Shown here piece by piece: positions 1-9,628 of a stretch of 64,000 nt of DNA. Position numbers and translations under genes: made by a program. This DNA is from Pogostemon cablin. Lineage: Eukaryota > Streptophyta > Magnoliopsida > Lamiales > Lamiaceae. The notes beneath the pieces are model-generated. The model was not told the DNA's origin. It worked only from the letters and a program-made list of their open reading frames with translations, and did no database searches. Where the stretch lies: positions 33,227,736 through 33,291,735 of the forward strand of contig CM042952.1 of assembly GCA_023678885.1 (NCBI GenBank), read 5' to 3'. Position 1 is the stretch's first letter, and the number at the start of each line of letters is the position of its first letter.

Positions 1-985
1 AATCAAATCGTCGAGTTCAACAGGATAGGAGTGGGACGATGATAAAATTAAAGAGTGAAGAAGAAGCAAAAAGGCGGCGGTGGACGCCGCAGTGGGCGGA
101 GACGTAGTGGTGGAAGGGGTGTGAGTAGGTGGAAGGGTGGAGAATGCCCTGTGTGGACAAATCTCGAGAAATGTGTGTTATGGGGAAGGAGAAGTGTCTA
201 AGAATCGACGAGGATTACAAAATTACATTTTCACCCCACCACAACTTTATCCCTTCTTTCATTCTTTTCTAATAATTAATTAAATAAATATAAACATTTT
301 ATCTTCATTTTACGCTAGCTAGTCATTCAACAAAAAAAATAAAAAATAAATAAAATTCATGATCTATTTATAATTCATGACAAATTCACCTATAAAGCTA
401 GGTGAAACTTTGAATGATATATAAATAAATAAAATAATTATTGTCCCTCCCCATAAATCTGGTATTGGTCTAATAACAAATTTAGCATGCATGTGACAAT
501 TTTTTTTTTAAATAATAAAAATTTGACATCTTCCCAATGCCAAAGGCACATGCAGGCTGCAGCCACCTTATTCCCATTCCATTTTTTAACATCATATTAA
601 TCACATAGATAGACCATACTATATGTCTACACAATATATATATTTTGACATAGATATAGTATGCATGATCTTTAAAGATTAATTACTGTATACTACAATG
701 ATAATGGATTAATAATAATGGAGTATTATAAAAAATATATATTACTCCAAATTAGAATCTGAAGCCCATGAGAAGATTCCATGAGCCTTCATCACTTACC
801 CCTGGCAGTATTACATACATATATATGGTATATCTATATGCATGTGTGTGTATATTATATTTGGCCATGTAACGTGATTCCCTTTTTCCTGGATCTCCTG
901 CTTTCATTAGCACTCACATTTCCAAATATTTTCTTGAGTAAGAGTAGCTCTGAAGAATTATTGTTAGCAGAAAGAGCTTTGGAAA
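1..985. other. Left edge and MLO promoter region
   Basis: No complete gene is visible. Positions 1-180 are GC-richer and purine-rich on the plus strand. They could be the 5' leader of a minus-strand gene lying off the left edge, but no coding frame can be followed. From 240 on the DNA is AT-rich and is presumably promoter and 5' leader of the MLO gene that starts at 986. Short frames here show no recognisable protein. Confidence 0.4.
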
Positions 986-3242
986 ATGGTGGAGGTATTA
1001 GTTAGAGAAGGGAGATCTTTGGAGGAAACTCCAACATGGTCAGTTGCAACAGTAACCACTGTTTTGGTTTTTGTCTGTTTATTTGCTGAAAGATCAATTT
1101 ACAGATTTGGGAAGGTAAGTCTGATGGGTTCTTAGCTAATCTACAGTAATTTTTTAAATTATTTTTGTTTGATATTCATATGTTTGGATGTGTAAAGTGG
1201 TTGAAGAAGACAAAGAGGAAAGCTCTGTTTGCTTCCTTGGAGAAGATTAAAGAAGGTATTGTTTTAAAACCCTGTAATGGGCTTCCAATTTCTATATTTT
1301 CTTGAAATTTGGTGGGATTTCAATGATGTTATTTTCTCTTTCTTAGGGTTCCTGAATGGGGTTTAGGGCTCATTTTATTACTTAAACTAGAATTATTTTG
1401 TTTGAATTTTTATGAAACAGAGCTTATGCTTCTTGGGCTTATTTCTTTATTACTGGGGCAATGGGCAAAGTGGATTTCACAAATTTGTGTCAAGTCCTCT
1501 CTCTTCAGTAGTAAATTCTACATTTGTTCTGAGGAAGATTATGGTGAGAAAAAGGGGAGAATGTTACTCATGGAGAACTCCAATAACACTGATGATACTC
1601 CAAAAGGACTTAACTACATTGCATCTCATGTCTGTGGGGAGGTACATTGTCTTGTTTCTTGATTCTTAGCATTCGAACATGTCGACAAGATCTTTGGATG
1701 AATGGTTTTTGTACGAAATTACAGGGGCGTGAGCCTTATGTCTCTGCTGAAGGTCTCGAACAGCTTCACCGCTTCTTGTTTGTTCTTGGTATCACTCATG
1801 TTCTGTATAGCTGCATCACAGTGGGCTTATCTATGAGCAAGGTAAATTTCTCCATGTCCAACTATGGGAATATGTCGTAAGTTTTTTTAGAATCATTCAT
1901 TCATGTGAGGGGTTTACAGATATATAGCTGGAGGAAATGGGAAATACAGGCAGGTGTTGTAGCCGAGGCAAATGCTCAAGGTATTGATGATGAATAAATC
2001 TCATGTTTTCTTGCTCATTTTATTTGTGAATATATACATTCTTCATATGCTCAATATGCAAACATGGACTATTGATAATATTAACACTGCATCTCAATCA
2101 ACTTGACACTATTAGTAATGTGGTTCTTGGTAAGCAGCGAAGAACAAGGTGATGAGACGACAAACCACTTTTGCGTTGCATCACGCTTCTCATCCATGGA
2201 GTCGTAGTCGAGTCCTTATCTGGATGGTATTACTTCTTTCTTTTCAAGACTACACACACACACACACATATGTGCTTAGTGAAGTTCACAATGCCTCTCA
2301 TTTTGCAGCTTTGCTTTCTCAAACAATTCAAGATCTCAGTCCACAAATCAGATTACATGGCACTTCGATTGGGTTTCATTACAGTGGGTATTCATTCGTC
2401 TTTCCCGATTCGACTAAGAAACTTGATAATATCCAGAACCTTGGCCAATGCATTGCACAATCCACATACAAATACTAAAAACTGTAGCCTGAAATCTGCA
2501 GAATCACAAGCTGCCACCATCCTACAACTTTCATAAGTATATGGTTCGAAGCATGGAAGATGAATTCTATGGCATTGTTGGTATCAGGTACAATTGCATC
2601 ATCTTGTAAGGAAACATGCATTCTAATAATAATGCATATAAAATCTGGATATGTTTATGACATTTTCAGCTGGCCACTTTGGGGTTATGCTATACTATGT
2701 ATCTTCATCAACATACACGGTAACGAGTCGATCTCAAATCTCATACAAATGCCATACTTTAGAGTTGTGCAATGATTTATGAATTTCATTTGATAATGCA
2801 GGTCTCAACATATACTTCTGGCTTTCTTTTATACCTGCCATTGTAAGTCTACTCTGTCTCAACTTTGTTATACATAAAAAACGCTTCTCATTACTAGGAA
2901 CAAACATGTTGAATTCAGCTTGTCATGTTGGTGGGGACAAAACTCCAGCATGTTGTCTCCTTGCTGGCGCTTGAAATCGTGGAGCCAAGAGGCCCGTCTA
3001 TTGGAACTCAAGTGAAGCCGCGAGACGAGCTGTTTTGGTTTGGCAGACCTGAAATCTTGCTTAGATTGATACAGTTCATATCCTTTCAGGTTACACTAAA
3101 TTAGTCTTACAAGTTGTGACTCCATTGTGCTTAATCTTTATTAACCATGTACCTAGTGGTTATTGCAGAATGCTTTCGAAATGGCAACCTTCATCTGGTC
3201 CTTGGTAAGAACAACACCCAAAACGAGCATTTGGCAGGAGTA

Positions 3243-3297
<55 letters not shown>

Positions 3298-4025
3298 CAT
3301 TAATTGTAATCAAAACTACTCCATAATTCATGCAGTGGGGATTGCATCAGCGTTCCTGCTTCATGAGGAATCATGCAATGATCATAACACGACTAGTTTC
3401 AGGGTAAATATTCCCATATTACATTCTAACATGTAACATATTTTAAATGATCACCTAATCTAAAACCTTAAGCTATTAGAGAGGTGAATAGTTTAATACA
3501 TAATTAAGTCACTCTAACAACATATATATATATATATACAACGTTGTTGGTGATGATACGTTGCATCATGTACACAGGGTTGTTGTTCAGTTCTGGTGCA
3601 GCTACAGCACTGTCCCATTAAACGTAATCGTCACAACGGTGAGCATTACAACAACCAAATTAGATATACATGAATCATGACATTAAGTTTTGGAAAATGG
3701 ATTGATGTTCCAGATGGGGTCTCGATTGAAGAAGGCTCTGATTGCTGAGAGCGTGAGAGATTCACTGCACAGCTGGTGTAAGAGAGTGAAGGATCGATCG
3801 AGGACAACGATGTCAGTGACGACCAGATCCACGTGCTCGGTCGAGGACGCCATCACGGTGGCATCAGGGACCCTGTCTCCATGTTCGTCAACAGGGTCAT
3901 TAACCAATCTGGAGGAAAATGGCGCAACCAATCAAGAAAACCATGAATTCTCATTCAGACAAGAGAGTGCTGCCGAGGAAGCTGGCAAGGGTGAGACCCT
4001 TCTTCAGCTGTTTCATAAGACATGA
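986..4025 (+). CDS. MLO: MLO family seven-transmembrane protein (MLO4/MLO11 type)
   Basis: Plant-specific seven-pass plasma-membrane protein of the MLO family. I built 15 exons: 986-1114, 1198-1255, 1421-1641, 1725-1841, 1920-1980, 2138-2226, 2309-2383, 2502-2587, 2670-2719, 2802-2842, 2919-3089, 3169-3204, 3336-3403, 3578-3638, 3714-4025. All phases close, giving 524 residues against roughly 570 for Arabidopsis MLO4. Family hallmarks seen: N-terminal EETPTWSVATV, RSIYRFGKWLKKT, GREPYVS, YSWRKWE, HPWSRSRVLIW, FHKYMVRSMEDEF, GTKLQHVVS, KPRDELFWFGRP, QNAFEMATFIW, and the calmodulin-binding region VRDSLHSWCKRVKDRS. The tail ends GETLLQLFHKT, matching the MLO4/MLO11 clade. In Arabidopsis that clade acts in root touch and coiling responses rather than powdery-mildew susceptibility, so a root-growth role is the better inference. 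Introns carry a CA run (2254-2268) and a long TA run (3244-3294). Confidence 0.93.
2254..2268. repeat. (CA)n microsatellite in MLO intron 6
   Basis: A short CA dinucleotide run lies just after the sixth MLO exon, within the intron 2227-2308. Confidence 0.85.
3244..3294. repeat. (TA)n microsatellite in MLO intron 12
   Basis: About 25 uninterrupted TA units lie in the intron between exons 12 and 13 of the MLO gene. Runs of this kind are usually polymorphic between individuals. Confidence 0.95.
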
Positions 4026-5601
4026 TCAATGGTGCAACTATTACTATATATATATATATATATCACAAATTAAACTACACCCACATTCATCAGTTGAATC
4101 CATAGTCTCTTTAAGAAAGCAAACACTCGATTGATTGATAACCAACAAGAATAGATAAATGATGTTTGGTTATGTTTTGAACGCACGGATTTCTCCCTCA
4201 AATCCTAGTAGTGCTAACTGCTAACACCAAATCAATTGATTTTTATTTTGAATCCATAAATTTCAAATTATGGATTTAAATTTTGATATTTTTTTAGTTC
4301 GTTTTTGAAAAGATTTTCAAATTATAACTCAAAACGTATAATCAATTTGAAATTATTAAAAATATATATTTTTTTTTAATACTTTTATATAATGTAAAAT
4401 AATAAAATGCTTAAAATGAGAAAAGTGAGATATATAAATATTTCTTAAAATATAAATCCAAAAACATATACTTACCCCATCCACACCCAAGAAACTCATT
4501 TACTTTATGCATATTGATAAGTGATATTTTATATGTAAGTGGTAATTGTATTAGTAAGGTATGAATGTCATATTATAATTGTATTATAAATGTGGGTGAG
4601 TCTCATATATTTAAAAAAATAAATGAGACACTTTGGAGCGAACATTCAAAACAGAAAAATTAGATCTTTGCTGGAGGACAGAGGGATTATTTTTGTTTTA
4701 GATATTCTTTCGTCTCACGTCAACCTTTACGTTTAATTAGATTAAGTATAATATTTTAATATGTAGTATATGTTTGTATTAGTCTTGTGTGCTCTCATAT
4801 GATAATACTCCCCTCATCCCAATTTAAATTTTAAATTTTCCGTTTTCGTTCGTTTTACATTAAACTTCATCACCAAAAAAATAAAACATCACATCAATCT
4901 TCAACTCTTAAAATACATATTAATTACAAATTTATCACTTTCACCTAATACACACAACATATTTTAAAAAAATACTATATTACCCAATGTTAACAAAATT
5001 GATAAAAAGTACACCCCTTGTCTCGAGTAAAGGTGGTCGTTTATTTTTTATACGTAGATTAAAGGATATTATTCTTTCATGTGTATTGAATAATTGTATT
5101 AGAAATATTAAATATATAGTGGTGAGCGAAAAATGAAGATTTTTGAATGAAATATCTATAACGCGCCTTTCCAGTTTCCAGGGAGGAAGAGAGTAGCTTT
5201 TATCAAACTTAATGAGACTAAATTGGCCGGAGTATTAATTACTTTTGTATGTATCTACTTTAAGATATTGGAGCAAAACGAAAATGACAAGTTCTCTTAT
5301 CTTCCAATTTTGATAACTTTTAATTATTGTATACTCCATTTAATTATAAATAAAATGTTTTAATTGTAAAAATAAGTATAAAAAAAAATCCATTTATTTA
5401 AATTGCTTTCATATATGCACATACATGATACATCAAACAAACAAAATTGATAAAATTTTAAATCCTGGCCTCAATCTTCAAATTTCTTAAATTTAAATGA
5501 ATAATCCAAACACTTGTCACACCCGTCCAGAAAGAAAGAAATGAAAATAGAAATTTTGACAAAGAAACGTAGTAGTAGTATAGAAGAAATAGATGTATGA
5601 A
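4026..5601. other. Intergenic, AT-rich
   Basis: Spacer between the convergent MLO and ferredoxin genes. It holds degenerate MITE-like ends (TACTCCCCTCATCCC near 4805; a purine-rich GGAGGACAGAGGGA near 4673), but I could not pair them into a clean element. No coding frame is recognisable. Confidence 0.5.
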
Positions 5602-6032
5602 TCATTCGAGGGCGTCCTCCCTGTTGGTTTCAATGATTAGATCGGAAGTAGGACGAGCCATACAAGTGAGGACGAAGCCCTGTTCTATCTGTTCGTCGTC
5701 GAGGAAAGACTGATCCGCCTGGTCAACGCTTCCAGATTTGACTATGCCGAGGCAGGAGGAGCACGCTCCCGCCCGGCACGAGTACGGCAGATCTAGCCCA
5801 TTTTCTTCAGCCACGTCCAGAATGTACTCCGAATCCGGGCAATTTATAGTTACCTCTCCTCCCGGAGTCAACAGCTTCACTTTGTACGTCGCCATACACG
5901 TGGCTCTCCCGCCCCTGCTTCCGCCGGATCTCAGCCCTAGACGCCGGGATTGGAGAGAGATCGGAGGCTGGTGATGTCCGGTTTGCGGGGGAGTAGGGCG
6001 GTGCTCAACATGCTGCTTGAGAGGGTCGCCAT
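5602..6032 (-). pseudogene. Plastid [2Fe-2S] ferredoxin, transit peptide frameshifted (copy 1)
   Basis: The mature domain (ATG at 5895 to the stop at 5602, 97 codons) is an intact plant-type ferredoxin. It has the cluster ligands in CRAGACSSC plus the distal Cys in FVLTCMARP, and the conserved C-terminus. It would carry electrons from photosystem I to FNR and other stromal enzymes. The expected precursor start is 6032 (MATLSSSMLSTALLPRK), matching the transit peptide of copy 2. That frame stops at 5939-5937 after 31 codons; one base is missing in the AATCCCGGCG stretch, and the mature domain continues in the next frame. A longer in-frame ATG at 6108 exists, but it sits beside the promoter G-box and its product has no transit-like N-terminus. 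Either a recent loss of function or a one-base sequence error. The gene is intronless, as is usual for the family. Confidence 0.85.
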
Positions 6033-6093
6033 CGCCTTGATTCAGTGGTGGGGGTTTCGACTTCGAGTAATTACGTTTATTGGGGTTTATCCT

Positions 6094-6101
6094 CCACGTG
6101 G
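6094..6101 (-). promoter_or_regulatory. G-box CCACGTGG upstream of ferredoxin copy 1
   Basis: The palindrome CCACGTGG lies about 62 bases upstream of the expected start at 6032. The same palindrome, with matching flanks on both sides, lies upstream of ferredoxin copy 2. G-boxes of this form are bound by bZIP and bHLH/PIF factors and are common in light-regulated photosynthesis genes. Confidence 0.75.
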
Positions 6102-6367
6102 CGTGCATTTCTGGTTCCTTTTATCACTTTTCAGATCTCTCGCTCGCCAACTCAATTATCACGACTCTCCTACTCTCTTGGACTTTTTCGTTTTTCAGTC
6201 TTAATTTCTTCTTCTAAATTGGAAATTTTATTGTTGAGTGTATTTAAGAAAAGTCAAATTATATACACACTAGACTATACTCTCCTATTACACATCAATT
6301 TATAATGTGGTACGTATCGAATTTACGTAAGATTCAAATTTATTTGCTTAATTTCCTAAAACACATA

Positions 6368-6633
6368 CTCCCTTAATTCCACAAAAATTTGCATGTCTCT
6401 TCCAGCACGAAGATTAAGAAAAGTGATAACTTTTAGGGGATATTAAGATATTTTTTTTATAATAAATAAATTATAAAGTGTGTTAGGTGTGTTATGTAAG
6501 GGTTTTTTTTTATAAATATTAAAGTGTATGAAGAATGATAATTATGTTTGACTTTTCTTTTTTTAGAAATGTACAAATTTTTATGGGACAATCAAAAATA
6601 AAAAGTCTGTCATCTGAAATGGGACGGAGGGAG
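6368..6633. mobile_element. Stowaway-type MITE
   Basis: The 266-bp element begins CTCCCTTAATTCCAC and ends GGGACGGAGGGAG, so the ends are inverted repeats. It is flanked on both sides by TA (6366-6367 and 6634-6635), the usual Stowaway/Tc1-mariner target duplication. No coding capacity. Confidence 0.8.
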
Positions 6634-6731
6634 TAGTATATTAATAGTATTTGTTAGATATACTAATCCATTTAATTCTAAATTTACTTTTTTTCATTAT
6701 TACTTAAATCAAAACCTACATAGTTAAAGTA

Positions 6732-6979
6732 GGGTTAATTGTAAAAAAAAAACACGAACTTTACTCCTATTGCAAATTAATCCTCACTTTTGAAAAATTA
6801 CAAAAAAAAATCACTAACTTTTTAGTATTGTTGGAAAAAAACCTACTTTTAGTCACAATTTAGGGTTTTTTTTGTAACAATATTTAAAGGTGATGGTTTT
6901 TTTTTTTTTTGCAATTTCTCAAAAGTGAGGATTAATTTGCAATTGGAGTAAAGTTCGTAATTTTTTTTGCAATTAACCC
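6732..6979. mobile_element. MULE-like MITE with long terminal inverted repeats
   Basis: A 248-bp element with roughly 85-base terminal inverted repeats beginning GGGTTAATTG and ending CAATTAACCC; the arms share TTTACTCC and AATTAATCCTCACTTTTGA. The flanks GTTAAAGTA (6723-6731) and TTAAAAGTA (6980-6988) match at 7 of 9 bases, consistent with the 9-base target duplication of Mutator-like elements. No coding capacity. Confidence 0.7.
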
Positions 6980-7863
6980 TTAAAAGTATGTTTGATTTGA
7001 GTATAAGTTGATTTAATACGTAATGTTATTTATTAATTTACATTAAATGACAAATAATTATTTTATTGATGGATAGAGAGAGTATTATTAACGATGATAT
7101 GAAAAATTTAGACATTATATTGACAAATCAAACTTATTGCACACTATTTTAATTCTCATCTCCTTAACATTTTACCAATTGATTTCACGGCACCTACAAA
7201 ACACCAAACTCTTGTTAATCAAATGCCAATTTTGTTGTATTCAGTCTGGGATATACATTTACTTTTTATACATAATTAATGAATATATTATTTAATATAT
7301 AGTAAGTAATTGTATTGATGAGATGGATGAGCTTATATATTAATTGTATTAGTGATCTATCTTATTGTATTTAAAAAAGAAAATGTGATTATTTTTTTGT
7401 GCAGACGCAAGAAATAACCAAATACTATAGTATACCCTACCGCGTAGGAAGGGAGTATTATTTCATGCGTTTATAACCTTACACTATATATATCCTAAAG
7501 TGAGTCTCATGTGCATGTGATCACAAGTGAACTTTAGCTTTTATAAAATTATTCTTCATTAAAAAAAATTAATAAATTCTAATCTTCTAATAAAGTCATG
7601 TTACTCTTCAAATTCTTGTTTTCAAAATTTAATTGGTTTTTATACATCAACTCACTACAAAATTGAAATAATTGATCCATGTTAGATGCAGCAAAAATAA
7701 ATAACCACACGCGCCTGTATCTTTAGTTAAGAGATCAAATCACACATTAAACAATTATTATTATGATAACATTTCCAACCCCCTAAAAAAAACTATTATT
7801 ACGATAATAACTAAATGCCAAAAATTACATAATTATATATTATTTGAATTAAAAAAAAAAAAG

Positions 7864-8301
7864 TTAAATGTCTCCCTCCTTGTGGGTTTCAATGACGACA
7901 TCAGAAGTAGGATAGGCGACACACGTCAGCACCCAGCCATCTTTAATCTGATCGTCGTCCAGGAAGCTGCCGTCCGACTGGTCAACGCTTCCGCTGACCA
8001 CTTTCCCGGCGCAGGAGGAGCACGAACCGGCACGGCACGAGTACGGCAGATCTATCCCCTCCTCCTCCGCCTGGTCCACGATGTACACATCGTCAGAGCA
8101 CTCGAAGTTCACCTCTCCGTCGGGGGTCTTCAATGTCACGCTGTACGTCGCCATACACGTTACTCTGCCGCCGCCAGATTTCACTCCGAACAGAGCTGCC
8201 TGCTTCGGATTCGGGAGGGAACGAAGGCTGGTGCTCGATGCCACCGCCTTGCGGCGGGGGAGCACGGCGGTGGTGAACATGCTGCTTGAAAGGCTCGCCA
8301 T
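7864..8301 (-). CDS. Plastid [2Fe-2S] ferredoxin precursor (copy 2)
   Basis: An intact 145-residue precursor, the usual length for plant photosynthetic ferredoxins, with no intron. Residues 1-48 form a Ser/Thr/Arg-rich stromal transit peptide (MASLSSSMFTTAVLPRRK) ending before the mature start MATYSVTLKTPDGEV. The cluster-binding cysteines are in CRAGSCSSC plus the downstream Cys in WVLTCVAYP. The acidic patches expected for docking FNR and other partners are present (EEEG, DDDQIKDG). It accepts electrons from photosystem I and feeds FNR, thioredoxin reductase, nitrite reductase and similar stromal enzymes. It is a tandem partner of the broken copy at 5602-6032. A GA-rich leader precedes the ATG and a G-box lies about 125 bases upstream. 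Confidence 0.96.
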   Translation of the reverse strand: MASLSSSMFTTAVLPRRKAVASSTSLRSLPNPKQAALFGVKSGGGRVTCMATYSVTLKTPDGEVNFECSDDVYIVDQAEEEGIDLPYSCRAGSCSSCAGKVVSGSVDQSDGSFLDDDQIKDGWVLTCVAYPTSDVVIETHKEGDI

Positions 8302-8424
8302 TAATGGAATTGAAGAGAGAGAGAGAGTGTAATTTAGGGGAGGGAGAAAAAGCGTTGTTGAGGGAGGGGGGCGTGTGGTGTGTGAGGAATAAATAATTCA
8401 GGGAAATAGTGTGGGTTTGATCCG

Positions 8425-8432
8425 CCACGTGG
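8425..8432 (-). promoter_or_regulatory. G-box CCACGTGG upstream of ferredoxin copy 2
   Basis: The palindrome CCACGTGG sits within GCCACGTGGC. The flanking sequence (GGATCAAACCC on the gene side, and an AACCACAAATG block upstream) resembles that around the G-box of copy 1, suggesting the whole promoter block was duplicated with the gene. Confidence 0.75.
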
Positions 8433-9628
8433 CGAACATTTGTGGTTCGTCTTATCGCTTTTATTATCTCTTAAAAATTTAAATCATTGGCCACCCAAAT
8501 TCTTTACATTTCCCCTGATATGGGCCACTGGTTCACTAAATGGGCCCAGAGATTGGTGTTGGAATACTACTTTTAGATCCATTTTAAAACATAAGCCCAA
8601 GAAAATATTGGATCATCCATACACTCGTCCAAATTCCATCGACGCTGGAAAAGATATCACTCGTCCAAATTCCATCGACCCTAAAACCCTATTATGAGTT
8701 AGTTGGGTCGTTGCTACTCTTCATTAGAGCATCATTAAGTTAATAGACTATACGAGGCTAGGAGCTATGAACTAGAGTTTGATTTAGTACTTTTAATACC
8801 CTCATTTTTCCTGTTCATTATCCTTTTATTGTTGGCAAGTCCTTGTTATTACTTAATTAAGATAAATAAATATAATAATGCAATTATAAATAAATAAATA
8901 AATAAAATTTTAATACAAATTATAGCATTAATTATGGCAGTTGGTTACGTAATCAAGCCAATAGTACAATCTTAGATTTTAGTTTGGGCCGTCAATAAAT
9001 GTCGATATTGGGCCACCTCAAATTTAGGGCCCACCTTTGAGTCCATATGATTGTCAAATAGCAATATCTTACGATATACTTATAATGCGAAATGAATTAT
9101 TTTAGAATCTATGGATATATACAGTCACTACATATTCCTTGCTTTTCTTCAAATCCAGCAGTAAATCTGTGCTTTTTTGTCTGTTTCCCACCCAAAATTC
9201 ATATCAATTCTCGTAGAACACCGCTTTTTTCAATCAGAAAACCCTCTTTTATCGAGAGATTTCGCCTTCCCTTTTGAATTCCCAGCTTGTTGAATCGTTT
9301 TCGTGAAATTAAATCTTTTGATTGAGGAATTGATCGATTCCCTGTCGGTTATCAATTAGTAAATCAAGCTTGAAATTACTACAATCAAGCCTTGGGCCGT
9401 GTATTTTCACCAAAAAAAAATTCCTAATTTTACCCGAAACCTCCAGCAATTGAATCTAAAGTTATCTGAAATCTCCAGAAATTAAATCTTATTGTGGAGC
9501 TACAAAATTCGAGATTGGGCTGTTGTAGGGTACGTAATAAATCCTCGTTCTCTGTATAATTTTTGTTCTGGGTCGGTTTTTTTTAGAAGATCTGTGCAGC
9601 ATCTTAGTGGGAAGAAAGAGAAGAGAAG
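8433..9628. other. Divergent promoter region between ferredoxin 2 and SnRK2
   Basis: No coding frame is recognised. There are several TGGGCC/GGCCCA motifs (about 8522, 8545, 8986, 9010 and 9030), a sequence class bound by TCP factors in plant promoters. The stretch 9160-9628 is presumably the SnRK2 leader. A (AAAT)n tract lies near 8885-8905. Confidence 0.45.

Larger units (their letters stand above)
6109..7863. other. Intergenic between tandem ferredoxins
   Basis: Spacer between the two ferredoxin copies. It contains a Stowaway-type MITE (6368-6633) and a MULE-like inverted-repeat element (6732-6979), described separately. A lone MITE-like end (GGAAGGGAGTA) is near 7447. The rest is AT-rich with no coding sign. 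Confidence 0.6.

Noticed and set aside
4806..5030. A possible further MITE
   Set aside because: A MITE-like left end is present, but the right end is too degenerate and no TA pair could be fixed.
6030..6108. A 168-residue ferredoxin read from the ATG at 6108
   Set aside because: The added N-terminus runs through the conserved promoter block and leader and has no match to the transit peptide of copy 2. The ATG at 6032 fits by homology, even though that frame is broken.
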